From Citreicoccus inhibens (lineage in GTDB: Bacteria > Myxococcota > Myxococcia > Myxococcales > Myxococcaceae): DNA of 64,000 bases. The DNA is taken from assembly GCF_019039035.1 (NCBI RefSeq), contig NZ_JAHNZT010000029.1:48450-112449 (forward strand), written 5' to 3'. This document shows, piece after piece, positions 1 to 10,665 of the stretch (positions are counted from its first letter, which is position 1; each line of letters opens with the position of its first letter). The notes under the pieces were generated by a model that searched no databases, had not been told where the DNA came from, and saw only the letters and a program-made list of their open reading frames with translations. Position numbers and translations under genes: made by a program.

Positions 1-147
1 GCTCAATCCGAGCACATCCTCTTCCGTGCCCGCGCCGCGCGCCCCACCCGAGGAGTCTCCACGCTGGCCACGACCCGGCACGGAGGAGCGTCGGGCGCTG
101 CGTCCTCGCGCGGCGTCCTCGCACGATTCAGGCGCGCTCGGGCTCAC
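1..147 (-). CDS. possible partial gene at left edge, unknown product
   Basis: A GTG at 147 on the minus strand opens a 49-codon frame that runs off the left edge without a stop. A GGAGG-like ribosome binding site lies just upstream (about 154-162). The visible peptide is Arg/Ser/Gly-rich low complexity ending in an acidic GTEEDVLGL stretch that I do not recognise. It would be divergent from ligA. Third codon positions are not clearly GC-biased, so this may be a chance frame; the sequence to the left would decide. Confidence 0.25.
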   Translation of the reverse strand, partial: MSPSAPESCEDAARGRSARRSSVPGRGQRGDSSGGARGAGTEEDVLGLS

Positions 148-291
148 GGCCTCACTCCCTCCGGAGGCCCCGACGACGGCGCGCGCACGCCGTGTCAGGT
201 CACGGCCGTAGAGTGTGGGGCTCCGCCAGCCACTGACGGCGCGAGTCCTCCATACCGGGGGCACGCGCCATGACGCCGTGAATTGGAGTAA

Positions 292-2331
<2,040 letters not shown>

Positions 2332-2344
2332 TGAGGACCGAGGC

Positions 2345-2632
2345 ATGAGCACGCGGCGGCGCGCGACCCTGCGAATCCGGGGCAAGGTGCAGGGTGTCTC
2401 TTTTCGGGAGAGCGCCCGCGCCGAGGCCCAGCGTTTGGGCCTCACCGGCTGGGTGCGCAACCTGAGCGATGGCAGCGTGGAAGCCGTCGCCGAGGGTGAG
2501 CCCGCCGCCCTCGACCTCTTCATTCAGTGGAGCCATCGTGGCCCCCGCTCCGCGCACGTCACCGAGGTGGTGCGCACGGACGGCGAGGCCACCGGCGAGT
2601 ACAGCCTCTTCTCCGTGGAGCGCACCTCATGA
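2345..2632 (+). CDS. acyP: acylphosphatase
   Basis: Small cytosolic enzyme that hydrolyses the carboxyl-phosphate bond of acylphosphates. The 95-residue length is typical. The two signature segments are intact: GKVQGVSFR, carrying the phosphate-binding arginine (about 22), and [12 protein letters not shown], carrying the catalytic asparagine (about 40). The stop overlaps the ATG of the next gene (ATGA), so ligA-acyP-DUF3052 is probably one transcript with translational coupling of the last two genes. The physiological substrate cannot be read from sequence. Confidence 0.93.
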   Translation: MSTRRRATLRIRGKVQGVSFRESARAEAQRLGLTGWVRNLSDGSVEAVAEGEPAALDLFIQWSHRGPRSAHVTEVVRTDGEATGEYSLFSVERTS

Positions 2633-3072
2633 CGCCGTACGCGCTGGCGTCCCTGCCGACCATGCTGGGCATCCGGGCAGGGTCCAAGGTCTCCGTCATC
2701 AACCCGCCTCGCGGCTTCGTCCAGCGGCTCAATCCGCTGCCGGACGGAGTGGAGTTCCTCATCACCGCGCAGACGGGCCTGGACGTCATCCTCTTCTTCA
2801 CCCCGGACGCCCAGGAGCTCGTCCAACGCCTGCCCGCACTCGCGCGCGCCATGGCCCTCACAGGGGGCATCTGGGTCTGCTGGCCCGGCGGCGAGGGCGT
2901 GAAGTCGACGCTGTCCGAGGACTTCGTGCGCCACGCCGCGCTCGATATCGGGCTCGTGGACAACAAAATCTGCCTCATCGACTCGACCTGGACCGGCCTG
3001 CGCCTCGTGCGCCGCCCACGCGGCCGCCTGGACAAGCCCGAGGGCCGCAAGCAGGCCCCCGCGCAGGCCTGA
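2629..3072 (+). CDS. DUF3052 family protein
   Basis: 147-residue cytosolic protein recognised as DUF3052 from the [12 protein letters not shown]-terminal motif, [10 protein letters not shown] in the middle and the [11 protein letters not shown]...WTGLRLV segment near the C-terminus. The family has no established biochemical role. No signal peptide or membrane segment. The ATG at 2629 was chosen because it overlaps the acyP stop as ATGA and because homologous sequence begins right after it; the frame stays open upstream through acyP, but that part is a shadow of acyP. The tail is Arg/Lys/Pro-rich. Last gene of the ligA transcript. Confidence 0.85.
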   Translation: MTPYALASLPTMLGIRAGSKVSVINPPRGFVQRLNPLPDGVEFLITAQTGLDVILFFTPDAQELVQRLPALARAMALTGGIWVCWPGGEGVKSTLSEDFVRHAALDIGLVDNKICLIDSTWTGLRLVRRPRGRLDKPEGRKQAPAQA

Positions 3073-3622
3073 CCGGGCGGGCGGACAGACGCAGGGCATC
3101 TGCATCCCAGTGGATGAACGACGCTTCTTGCCTTTACACACCTGGTGGGGCGTGGAAAACTCGTCGTGTTTCTGGACGGTTGTGTGACGCTCCGCGTTGT
3201 CGGACGTCATGTCCAGGCAGGAATTTCGACGGGTTGCGTTCCAGACCCCTCCGAACGCGTCAGCCGCACCGGGGCTCCCAAACACCCCCCCAAGATGCCC
3301 ACGGATGGGCACCGACCGGGTGAGGAAGAGGGGGCGGGCGGCCCACGCGCGTGGTGGAGGGCCTCGAACGCTTGAAGAGAAGCAGGCCCCCCCGGCACGG
3401 TGCCGGTTGCAATGCGGGGCGACATGAACTCGGAGGAGCAGGCGGTGGTCCCCTTGGCCCTCACCCCAGCGATGCAGGTCCCCCCCGGAGACTCCGGGGT
3501 GTACGGCTTCACTGGAGGGCCTGGAACCGCCTCTCCCCTCGCAGCGTGCTCGGAGGTGTGGCCCCCCGCCGCCCCCCGTCCGGTGTGGTCCGCCCTACCG
3601 CGCGCGCGTCCAGGATTCATCC
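3073..3622 (+). other. gene-free stretch and likely long leader of the RNase gene
   Basis: About 550 bases without a convincing gene. Open frames here have poor composition and no family match. The right half holds several GC-rich perfect palindromes (listed separately). RNase E genes of other bacteria have long autoregulatory 5' leaders, so a structured leader is plausible, but this is inference. No tRNA or small RNA was recognised. Confidence 0.5.
3343..3499. repeat. three GC-rich palindromes upstream of the RNase gene
   Basis: Perfect inverted repeats at 3343-3354 (CCACGCGCGTGG), 3392-3406 (CCGGCAC, one-base centre, GTGCCGG) and 3483-3499 (CCCCGGAG, one-base centre, CTCCGGGG). They lie 120-280 bases before the RNase start. 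They could be protein-binding operators or leader hairpins (the one-base centres would need to open into loops). In such GC-rich DNA some palindromes arise by chance. Confidence 0.35.
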
Positions 3623-6223
3623 ATGAGCAGTGTCCTCGTCATCAACGCCGCGGGTCGCGAGACCCGGGTGGCGCTCGTCGAGAACGGACACATCGCGGAG
3701 TTCTATCTCGAGCGTAAGAAGGACAAGGGAGTCGTCGGGAACATCTACAAGGGTCGCGTCGTCCGGGTGCTCCCCGGCATGCAGGCGGCCTTCGTGGACA
3801 TCGGTCTGGAGAAGGCCGCGTTCCTGTATGTCAGCGACGTCGTCTATGACCCTGACTTCGCCCGCGCTCAGTTCGAACTGACCGAGGGCGAGCACGAAGA
3901 CGCGCCCGAGGTCCCCACCGAGATGGAAGCGGATGCCGCCGAGGCAGCCGCCGAAGCCGCCGTCCACGAGCCCGGACCGCACGCCGCCGAGGTCGAAGCC
4001 GAGGCCCAGGCGCTGGCCGCGGGCCCCGAGGTGAACGCCCCGCTGACCGAGGCGCTGCCTCGCGACACCGTGGTGGAGCTGGCGGCCACGTCGCCCGCGA
4101 TCATCCCCACGGAGGATGCGGCCGTCGTGGTCGTTCCCGCCGAGGGAGCGGTCGTCGCGGCCGAGGCGAGCCCCGAGGCCCCCGCCGCCACCGAGTCCGT
4201 CGCGGTCGCGGTGCTGGAGGCGGTCTCCACCGACGCGGCCGTCCTCCCGCCGGCCGAAGCCGCGCCGATGGCGACGGGCACGGATGACAGCGCCGTGGTG
4301 GCGCTGGCCTCCCCTGAGGCCCCACCTCCCTCCGCCGCCGCGCTGGGCGACATCATCCCCGCGCCCGAGGGCGAGGCCGTCGTGGCCCGTCCGGCGGACG
4401 TGTCCGGAGAGCGCCGCGCCCCCCGCGAGGCCCGCGAGCCCCGCGCCCGCGAGGCCCGTGAGAAGGACAAGGGTCGCCGCCCGGCCGAGGGCCAGCGCCG
4501 CGACAAGCGCGAGGACGAGAAGGAGAAGCCCAAGCAGCGCCGGACGGACAAGATCGAGGACCTGCTGAAGGTCGGGCAGGAGGTCGTGGTTCAGATCTCC
4601 AAGGACCCCATCGGCACGAAGGGCGCGCGCCTCACCTCGCACATCTCCATCCCGGGCCGCCATCTGGTGTTCATGCCCACGGTGGACCATGTGGGCATCA
4701 GCCGCCGCATCTCCAATGAGAAGGAGCGCCGGCGCCTGCGGGAGATTGTGGATCGGCTGCGCCCACCCGGGACGGGCTTCATCGTCCGCACCGTGGCGGA
4801 GAACGTTCCCCAGGAGAAGCTGGAGAGCGACATCCGGTTCCTCATCGAGGTGTGGAACCAGGTCGTGCGCCGCAACGAGAAGCGCGGTGGCCCGGGCCTG
4901 CTGCACCCGGACCTGGACCTCATCCTGCGCGCCACGCGCGACCTGTTCGCCCACGACGTGGAGAAGCTCGTCGTCGACGACCCGGAGGAGTACGAGCGCA
5001 TCCAGGGCTTCGTCACCGCACAGGACCCTGCCCTGAGGGACCGCGTCGTCCTGCACGACGGGGATGAGCCCGTCTTCGACGCGTACGGCATCGAGCAGGA
5101 GCTGCAGCGCGCCACCCAGCGCAAGGTGTGGCTGAAGAGCGGCGGCTACCTCATCATCGACCAGGCCGAGGCGCTCACCGCCATCGACGTCAACTCGGGC
5201 CGCTACGTCGGCAAGAAGAGCCTCGAGGAGACCATCACCAAGATCAACGTCGAGGCGGCCAAGGAGATCGTCTACCAGCTCCGGCTGCGCAACATCGGCG
5301 GCATCATCATCTGCGACTTCATCGACATGGAGAAGGCGCAGAACCGCGACAAGGTCTTCAAGTCGTTGCAGGAAGCGCTGGGACGCGACAAGGCGAAGAC
5401 GAACGTCCTGCGCATCTCCGAGCTGGGCCTCGTGGAGATGACGCGCAAGCGCGTGCGCGAGTCCATCGGCCGCGTGCTGCACGAGGACTGTCCGTACTGC
5501 GACGGCAAGGGCTTCGTGAAGACGGCCACCACGGTGGCGTACGAAATCTTCCGCGAGATTCGCCGCGAGGCGCCGGGCTACAAGGACTCGACGCTCGTCA
5601 TCAACTGCAATGCCGAGGTGGCTCGGCTGCTCCAGGGTGAGGAGCGCAACGAGCTGCGCCACCTGATGGACCGCTACAACAAGTCCATCCAGGTCAAGGC
5701 GCAGCAGAACTACCACCGCGAGCAGTACGACATCTACGGCCGCTCAGCGACGGGCCCCGAGCACAAGGTGGCCTCGTCTCCCGGCTCGGGAGATGGCGAG
5801 CTGGCCATGCAGCAGCGCCGGCCTGACAGCAACTACGGCCGCCAGGACCAGAACCGCCGCGGCGGCCGTGACCGTGACCGTGAGCGCTCCGGGGGCGGGG
5901 GTGGCGGAGGCGGCGGTGGGGACCGGCGCGAGGGGCGGCGTCCTGAGCGCGGTGGAGGCTCGGGCGGCGGTGAGCGGAACCGCGGCGGCGACCGCGAGCG
6001 CAGCGGCGGCGACCGCGAGCGCGGCGGTGACCGCGAGCGGCGCGGCGGCGGCGAACACCGAGGTGAGCGCGGCGAGCGAGGTGACCGCGGCGAGCGGGGC
6101 GGTGAGCACGCCGCGCGGCAGACGCCCCCGAACAGCGGGAGCGGCGGAGACAACTCCGGCGGGACTCCGCCGTCCTCGACTGGGGGAGGCAGCTCGGAGC
6201 CCTCGGGCGGCGGCGCGGCCTGA
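3623..6223 (+). CDS. ribonuclease E/G family endoribonuclease with S1-domain insertion
   Basis: 866-residue endoribonuclease for mRNA decay and rRNA/tRNA processing. The start MSSVLVIN is normal for the family. The S1 region begins at about 38 (GNIYKGRVVRVLPGMQAAFVDIG) but is interrupted after about 85 by roughly 220 residues of Ala/Glu/Pro-rich then Arg/Glu/Lys-rich sequence, resuming near 310 (DLLKVGQEVVVQISKDPIGTKG). The catalytic region has AIDVNSG (about 520) and CDFIDME (about 563), carrying the metal-binding aspartates, and a CPYC zinc-link (about 620). The last 150 residues are Gly/Arg/Asp repeats (RG box) likely to bind RNA or partners. Whether it acts like RNase E or RNase G cannot be decided from sequence. 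Confidence 0.95.
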   Translation: MSSVLVINAAGRETRVALVENGHIAEFYLERKKDKGVVGNIYKGRVVRVLPGMQAAFVDIGLEKAAFLYVSDVVYDPDFARAQFELTEGEHEDAPEVPTEMEADAAEAAAEAAVHEPGPHAAEVEAEAQALAAGPEVNAPLTEALPRDTVVELAATSPAIIPTEDAAVVVVPAEGAVVAAEASPEAPAATESVAVAVLEAVSTDAAVLPPAEAAPMATGTDDSAVVALASPEAPPPSAAALGDIIPAPEGEAVVARPADVSGERRAPREAREPRAREAREKDKGRRPAEGQRRDKREDEKEKPKQRRTDKIEDLLKVGQEVVVQISKDPIGTKGARLTSHISIPGRHLVFMPTVDHVGISRRISNEKERRRLREIVDRLRPPGTGFIVRTVAENVPQEKLESDIRFLIEVWNQVVRRNEKRGGPGLLHPDLDLILRATRDLFAHDVEKLVVDDPEEYERIQGFVTAQDPALRDRVVLHDGDEPVFDAYGIEQELQRATQRKVWLKSGGYLIIDQAEALTAIDVNSGRYVGKKSLEETITKINVEAAKEIVYQLRLRNIGGIIICDFIDMEKAQNRDKVFKSLQEALGRDKAKTNVLRISELGLVEMTRKRVRESIGRVLHEDCPYCDGKGFVKTATTVAYEIFREIRREAPGYKDSTLVINCNAEVARLLQGEERNELRHLMDRYNKSIQVKAQQNYHREQYDIYGRSATGPEHKVASSPGSGDGELAMQQRRPDSNYGRQDQNRRGGRDRDRERSGGGGGGGGGGDRREGRRPERGGGSGGGERNRGGDRERSGGDRERGGDRERRGGGEHRGERGERGDRGERGGEHAARQTPPNSGSGGDNSGGTPPSSTGGGSSEPSGGGAA

Positions 6224-6230
6224 CGCGCAC

Positions 6231-6266
6231 CGTGAGGCCATGGGACGGAGGTCCCATGGCTTCACG
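6231..6266 (+). terminator. 16-bp hairpin after the RNase gene
   Basis: Stem 6231-6246 pairs with 6251-6266 (one G-U pair) around a GGAG loop, beginning seven bases after the stop codon. No T-run follows, so it may stabilise the 3' end or act together with the two hairpins downstream rather than work as a simple intrinsic terminator. Confidence 0.55.
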
Positions 6267-6283
6267 CAGTGACGCAGCACCGC

Positions 6284-6306
6284 CTTGGGACCTCCATCGT
6301 CCCAAG
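6284..6306 (+). other. hairpin partly complementary to the preceding one
   Basis: CTTGGGAC (6284-6291) pairs with GTCCCAAG (6299-6306) around the loop CTCCATC. Its loop CTCC is complementary to the GGAG loop of the hairpin at 6231-6266, and the whole element resembles an inverted, slightly longer copy of that hairpin. Confidence 0.5.
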
Positions 6307-6337
6307 TGCCTCGCCTTAGCGCACGAAGCAGTCATGG

Positions 6338-6377
6338 GGCGCCGGTCGACGTTGGCCATGAGCCACCGACCGGCGCC
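6338..6377. other. 11-bp inverted repeat with inner stem
   Basis: GGCGCCGGTCG (6338-6348) is perfectly complementary to CGACCGGCGCC (6367-6377); the 18-base interior can form a further TGGC/GCCA stem (6353-6356 with 6362-6365). It could be an RNA structure or an operator; no T-run follows. Confidence 0.5.
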
Positions 6378-6695
6378 GTGCCCAAGGGCCACCAGCCCAC
6401 CGCTGAGCCTCAGTGGAACCCCTGGCGGGTGAGAGACTTCGCGTCTGGCCTCGCGGAGAACAGCCTCGGCGTTGCCCTCCAGCGCGGACACGCGGCGCCG
6501 TTGGGTCCGTGCGATGCGTGACCCTGTGGCAGAACAGCGCACGGAGTGGGCTGGCCCGGGCGCCCCAGGTTTGGCTAGCCTGGACCGCCCGACTCGCATG
6601 GCCCGGCCCTCTCCATCCCCCTCGCGGCGCCCCCCCGTCCCTGCGGGCCGCTTTTCCGCCCGGGCATCTGCCCGTGCGGGCTGGTGCGAGTGAGG

Positions 6696-8090
6696 ATGAC
6701 CGTGGCCTCGGGTTCCCCCTCTCATGCGAAGGCGGTACGGGATTGGCTGCTCGCGCGGGCGGCTCGCCTGTGGGCACCTGTAGGCGCGACGACGCTGGGC
6801 CAGTTCGCGGCGGACACCTTCTTCGCGGCGCGCACGGTGGCCCGGGGGTTCATGGGAGAGAACCTCCGCCTCCGAGCCGCGGCGCTCACCTACGTCAGCA
6901 TGTTCTCGCTGGTGCCGCTGCTGACGGTGGGACTGGTGCTTCTCCGGGCCTTCCACCAGGAGAACTTCCAGAAGCGCTTGCGCTTCGTCATCTTCGAGCT
7001 GCTCGCGCCGGGTGTGCGCGAGGAGTCCGCGGCGTTCCTCGACCGGTTCTTGCACCCGAGCAGCACCATCGCGGTCGGCAGCATGGGCTTCCTCGCCGTG
7101 TTGCTCTCTGCGGGTTCGCTGCTGCGCCAACTCGATGGCGCCGTGAACGAGCTGTGGGGCATCCGCCGTCAGCGGCCACTGATGGCGCGGCTGCTCATCT
7201 ACGCGGGGCTGCTGCTGCTGGGCCCATTCTTCCTCGCGGTGTCGATCTCCGGGACGGGCGCGGTGCGCTCCTTCCTGCAGACCAACATGCCGTATGCCTT
7301 TGTCTTCATTGGCATCGGCACCACGCTGACGGCCATCGTCAGCCTCACCTTGCTCTACTACTGGACGCCGTACGCGCATGTCCGTGTGCGCTCGGCGCTT
7401 TCGGGGGGACTGGTCGCGGGCCTGGGGTGGATGTTGGCCAAGCAGGTCTACGCCGAGTTTGCCGTGCGCAGCTTCCACTACAACCCCCTCTACGGCTCGC
7501 TGGGCGCCCTGCCCCTGTTCCTCGCGTGGGTCCATGTGAGCTGGCTGCTGCTGCTGTTCGGCGCGCGGCTGGCCTATGCCGTGGAGCACACGTCCTTTCG
7601 CGATTCCTTGTTCGCGTTCGGGAGCCACCCTCGCGCCAACGAGTTGGTCGCCGCCCGAGTCGCCCAGGAAGCCACGCTCTGCTGGGTGGAAGGACGGACC
7701 CCACCATCACCCCGCGAACTCGCGACCCGCATTCGCGTCCCCGAATCCCTCGTCCACGAGGTCGTCGACCGGATGGTCGAAGGCGGACTGCTGGAGCACG
7801 CGCGCCGAGGGGGCCTGCTCCCCGCCAAGGACCCCGCCGAGCTGACCCTGGCGGACACGACCCTGGCGGTCCATGGCGTGATGATCACCGGTGGGCCGGA
7901 TACCTGGACAGGACCGAAGGCCCCGGGCTTCGAGCAGCTCGAACCGCTCTTTCAGTCAGCTGACTGCGCGGGCATCGACTTGTTGCGGCGCACCCGCTGG
8001 GTCGATCTGCTCGCAGGACCCGGACCCGACACGAGGGAGGAGCCCCCGGCATCCACTCCTCGAGTCGCGGCCGGTGGTCGAAATCCGTAA
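6696..8090 (+). CDS. YihY/BrkB family inner-membrane protein
   Basis: 464-residue inner-membrane protein of the YihY family (once called RNase BN), whose biochemical role is not settled. The family core is clear: ENLRLRAAALTYVSMFSLVPLL, a helix pair with RQLDGAVNELWGIRR, then hydrophobic helices and FHYNPLYGSLGALPLFLAWVHVSWLLLLFGARL. After the membrane part a cytosolic C-terminal region of about 150 residues resembles a winged helix (SPRELATRIRVPESLVHEVVDRMVEGGLLE). The ATG at 6696 has a purine-rich ribosome site (GAGTGAGG) just upstream; an in-frame GTG at 6684 is the alternative. Its own promoter is expected because of the long spacer before it. Confidence 0.9.
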   Translation: MTVASGSPSHAKAVRDWLLARAARLWAPVGATTLGQFAADTFFAARTVARGFMGENLRLRAAALTYVSMFSLVPLLTVGLVLLRAFHQENFQKRLRFVIFELLAPGVREESAAFLDRFLHPSSTIAVGSMGFLAVLLSAGSLLRQLDGAVNELWGIRRQRPLMARLLIYAGLLLLGPFFLAVSISGTGAVRSFLQTNMPYAFVFIGIGTTLTAIVSLTLLYYWTPYAHVRVRSALSGGLVAGLGWMLAKQVYAEFAVRSFHYNPLYGSLGALPLFLAWVHVSWLLLLFGARLAYAVEHTSFRDSLFAFGSHPRANELVAARVAQEATLCWVEGRTPPSPRELATRIRVPESLVHEVVDRMVEGGLLEHARRGGLLPAKDPAELTLADTTLAVHGVMITGGPDTWTGPKAPGFEQLEPLFQSADCAGIDLLRRTRWVDLLAGPGPDTREEPPASTPRVAAGGRNP

Positions 8091-8120
8091 CGTTTCTGAG
8101 TGGTTGGAAGCCTCGTCGGC

Positions 8121-8148
8121 TTGCATGACGGAGGGGTTCTGTTATGTT
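8121..8148 (+). promoter_or_regulatory. candidate sigma-70 promoter of the HU-like gene
   Basis: TTGCAT (8121-8126) and TATGTT (8143-8148) are separated by 16 bases in a locally AT-richer stretch, giving a leader of about 60 bases. The match is partial. Confidence 0.35.
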
Positions 8149-8215
8149 TTCTGGATTCGACCACGGGCCAGAGCGCCCTGTTGCGAAGGGGTCACCGGGT
8201 TTGCGGGAGCGTCCG

Positions 8216-8563
8216 ATGCTCAAGTCCGATCTGATCAACATCCTCGTTGGCAAGCGAGGCGTGACCCAGAAGCAGGCTGAGGCCACCATCGAGACGATCT
8301 TCGAGTCCATGAAGGACGCCCTCTGCCGTGGTGAGAACATTGAAATTCGCGGTCTCGGCGCCTTCCATGTGAAGAACTACCAGGGATACCAGGGCCGCAA
8401 CCCGAAGACGGGTGTGGTCATCCCGGTGAAGCCCAAGCGGGGCCTGCTCTTCCGCACCGGCAAGGAGCTCCGAGACCGGGTCAACCGCCCCGCCCCCCAG
8501 CAGGCCCAGACGGACCTGCCGTCCCCGTCCGAGAGCAAGGGCAGCGGAACCGGCACCCTCTGA
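8216..8563 (+). CDS. HU/IHF-like DNA-binding protein
   Basis: 115-residue nucleoid protein that binds and bends DNA as a dimer. Family features: MLKSDLINILVG N-terminal helix, GENIEIRGLGAFHVKNY strand region, the DNA-contacting arm GRNPKTGVVIPVKPKRGLLFRTGKEL, and a Pro/Ser/Gly-rich tail of about 20 residues beyond the usual end. The sequence is closer to the IHF-beta-like branch than to classic HU, but the assignment is uncertain. The ATG at 8216 is preceded by GCGGGAGCG; an earlier in-frame ATG at 8144 would add 24 residues not seen in the family and overlaps the candidate -10. Converges with sctV. Confidence 0.93.
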   Translation: MLKSDLINILVGKRGVTQKQAEATIETIFESMKDALCRGENIEIRGLGAFHVKNYQGYQGRNPKTGVVIPVKPKRGLLFRTGKELRDRVNRPAPQQAQTDLPSPSESKGSGTGTL

Positions 8564-8585
8564 CCGAAGGGCTTTGCCGTCGGTC
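8562..8585. terminator. bidirectional hairpin between HU-like gene and sctV
   Basis: GACCGA (8562-8567) pairs with TCGGTC (8580-8585), with an inner GGC-TTT-GCC stem (8570-8578). It fills the space between the two converging stop codons and can serve both transcripts. Confidence 0.55.
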
Positions 8586-8586
8586 T

Positions 8587-10665
8587 TCAGGCTCCCGCGG
8601 ACACCGCGGTGAGTCGGCCAACCGGGCGGATTTGCAGACTCCCCTCCAGTTCGCCGTAGGTCAACACCGCCACCTCGGGGAAGGCGCCCTCGCACAGCTT
8701 GCGCAGGGAGCGTCGGACATCGGGCGCGGTCAGCAACACGGCGCGGCCTCCGGTGGAGATTCGGCGCACCCCTTCCAGGATTTCCGCCGCACGCTCCGGC
8801 GCGAGCGCGGGACCGCGAGGCCCCCCGTTCCGGAGTGACTCCTCGACCTCGGGGTCCACAAGGTAGGCATACAGGGGGCCGGAAGGCGCGAACTTGTGGC
8901 TCAGGTAGCGGTGCAGCGCCTGCCGGCACCGCTCCGCGAGCGCGGCGGCATCACCTTCCGTCGTTGGAGAGACGAGCGCTTCGAGGATGGTCCGCAGGTC
9001 CCGAATGCTCACCTGCTCCTGAACGAGTCGCCGCAGCACGTCCACCAGCAGCGGCAGCGGCACCTTCTGCATGGCCTCCTTCACCAGGACCGGAGCCTGA
9101 GCCTCCAGCCCCTCCAGCAAGTGCTGCACTTCCTGGAGGCCGAGCAACGCGGAGGCCCGCGCGCTCAGTACCCCACGCAGATGGTCTGAGATGAGCTCAT
9201 CGGCGCGTCGCACGGGAACCTGCGCCATCTCCAGCCGAGCGCGCGCCGCCTCCGACACCCTGCAAATGGTTCGCCCGGTGGCGGGCTCCTGAGCAGGCTC
9301 CGCCTTCACCTCGAGGAAGGCCACCTCGCCGGGTTGAGCCAGGGCATACAGCGCCCCCACCGCGACCTGGCCCGCGCCCGCGGGAACTTCGTCCAGCAAC
9401 ACGCGGTACTCCCCAGGCCCCAGATAGGACGCCTGGGTCCTCACCCGAATGCCGGGGACACGAACCCCCAGTTCGAAGAACAGTGCATCGCGCACGGCAT
9501 TGAGCGTCCGGTGCACGAAGGCCCCCCCATCCGCCTCGGCCAAGGGTGTCAGGTCTGGAGCGAGGTCCAACGTGAGCGGCGCGACTCCCACGGGCGCACC
9601 ACCGCGCTCGGTCGTCGGTGTCTCTGCCCCCGTCGGAGCTGTCACACCCGGGGCCTTGCCCGCGGAGGACCGTTCGACCTCGCTCGACTTCGAGCCCTGG
9701 CGCTTCCGCAACACATGGCCCAGCGCGCCCAGCGCGCCACCGAGGAACAGGAACGTCCCATGGGGCATGCCAGGAATGCAGGCCAGCGCACCGCACAGCC
9801 CCGCTACGACCCAGAGCGTCTTCGCCTGTCCGAAGAACTGCGAGCCAATCTCCGCTCCGAGCGAGTCCGATTCATTCTCCGAAGCCACACGCGTGACGAC
9901 GAGGCCTGCCGCCACCGCGATGCACAACGAGGGAATCTGGGACACAAGCCCGTCGCCCATCGCGATGAGCGCGAACGTGGAGGCTGCGTCCGCCAAGGAC
10001 AGTCCTCCCTGGAACATGCCGATGAGCGTGCCCCCCAGGAGATTCACTGCGACGATGACCAACCCCGCGATGACGTCGCCCTTCACGAACTTCATGGCGC
10101 CATCCATGGCCCCGAACATCTGCGACTCGCGCTCCAGGTCGCGTCGCCTCCGTCGCGCCGCGGCCTGGTCGATGGCCCCTGCTCGCAGGTCCGCATCGAT
10201 GGACATCTGCTTTCCTGGCATCGCGTCCAGCGTGAATCGAGCCGAGACCTCCGCCACACGCTCCGCGCCCTTGGTCACCACCAGCAACTGCACCAGCGTC
10301 AAGATGGCGAACACCACCGCGCCCACGACGTAGTCGCCGCGCACCACGAACTCACCAAAGGCCTGGATGACGGCCCCCGCATGTCCCTCCGCGAGCGCCA
10401 ATCGCGTGGACGACACGTTCAAGGACAAGCGGAACAATGTGGTGAAGAGCAGCAGCGTGGGGAAGGCAGTCACCTTCAAGGCATCGCGCGCGTACAGTGA
10501 TGCAACGAGCAGCGCCACCGACACCGCGAGGTTGAGCGCGAGCCCCACATCCAAGAGCCACGCCGGCAATGGAATGATGAGTGCGCCCAAGACCGCGGCC
10601 ATGGCCAGCGCCAGCAGCGCGTCCGGCGATGTTCTCGCCCACACTCTCTCGAGGCGATGAATCAT
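8587..10665 (-). CDS. sctV: type III secretion export gate SctV (FlhA family)
   Basis: 692-residue inner-membrane protein forming the nonameric export gate that uses proton motive force and receives substrates on its cytosolic ring. Membrane helices fill residues 1-320; the FHIPEP signature PGKQMSIDADLRAG sits near 160, and LFRLSLNVSSTRLAL is conserved. A low-complexity Ser/Thr/Pro linker (about 330-365) leads into the cytosolic domain with LGVRVPGIRVR and later SDHLRGVLSA...LGLQEVQ..LL. The ATG at 10665 overlaps the sctU stop as ATGA; an in-frame GTG at 10674 is less likely. Last gene of the T3SS transcript. Confidence 0.97.
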   Translation of the reverse strand: MIHRLERVWARTSPDALLALAMAAVLGALIIPLPAWLLDVGLALNLAVSVALLVASLYARDALKVTAFPTLLLFTTLFRLSLNVSSTRLALAEGHAGAVIQAFGEFVVRGDYVVGAVVFAILTLVQLLVVTKGAERVAEVSARFTLDAMPGKQMSIDADLRAGAIDQAAARRRRRDLERESQMFGAMDGAMKFVKGDVIAGLVIVAVNLLGGTLIGMFQGGLSLADAASTFALIAMGDGLVSQIPSLCIAVAAGLVVTRVASENESDSLGAEIGSQFFGQAKTLWVVAGLCGALACIPGMPHGTFLFLGGALGALGHVLRKRQGSKSSEVERSSAGKAPGVTAPTGAETPTTERGGAPVGVAPLTLDLAPDLTPLAEADGGAFVHRTLNAVRDALFFELGVRVPGIRVRTQASYLGPGEYRVLLDEVPAGAGQVAVGALYALAQPGEVAFLEVKAEPAQEPATGRTICRVSEAARARLEMAQVPVRRADELISDHLRGVLSARASALLGLQEVQHLLEGLEAQAPVLVKEAMQKVPLPLLVDVLRRLVQEQVSIRDLRTILEALVSPTTEGDAAALAERCRQALHRYLSHKFAPSGPLYAYLVDPEVEESLRNGGPRGPALAPERAAEILEGVRRISTGGRAVLLTAPDVRRSLRKLCEGAFPEVAVLTYGELEGSLQIRPVGRLTAVSAGA

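Larger units (their letters stand above)
6224..6695. other. gene-free stretch with three strong hairpins
   Basis: Spacer of about 470 bases between the RNase gene and the YihY gene. Frames inside it are unconvincing. Three inverted repeats are clustered in the first 150 bases and listed separately. The rest (6380-6690) shows nothing recognisable; a promoter for the YihY gene must lie here but no good match was seen. Confidence 0.5.

Noticed and set aside
26..211. Plus-strand 61-codon frame before ligA
   Set aside because: Pro/Arg/Ala-rich without ribosome site; no protein-like pattern.
3400..3717. Plus-strand frame overlapping the start of the RNase gene
   Set aside because: No ribosome site, Pro/Ala-rich, no similarity seen; overlaps well-supported RNase coding sequence.
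3617..5716. Long minus-strand frame opposite the RNase E/G gene
   Set aside because: Composition is low-complexity, no family features; a shadow of the RNase coding sequence.
6232..6432. Small plus-strand frame through the hairpin cluster
   Set aside because: Sequence is dominated by inverted repeats; translation is not protein-like.
5694..7628. Minus-strand frame of about 640 codons spanning the hairpin spacer
   Set aside because: It is antisense to the RNase tail and the YihY gene, Arg/Gln/His-rich and without domain motifs.
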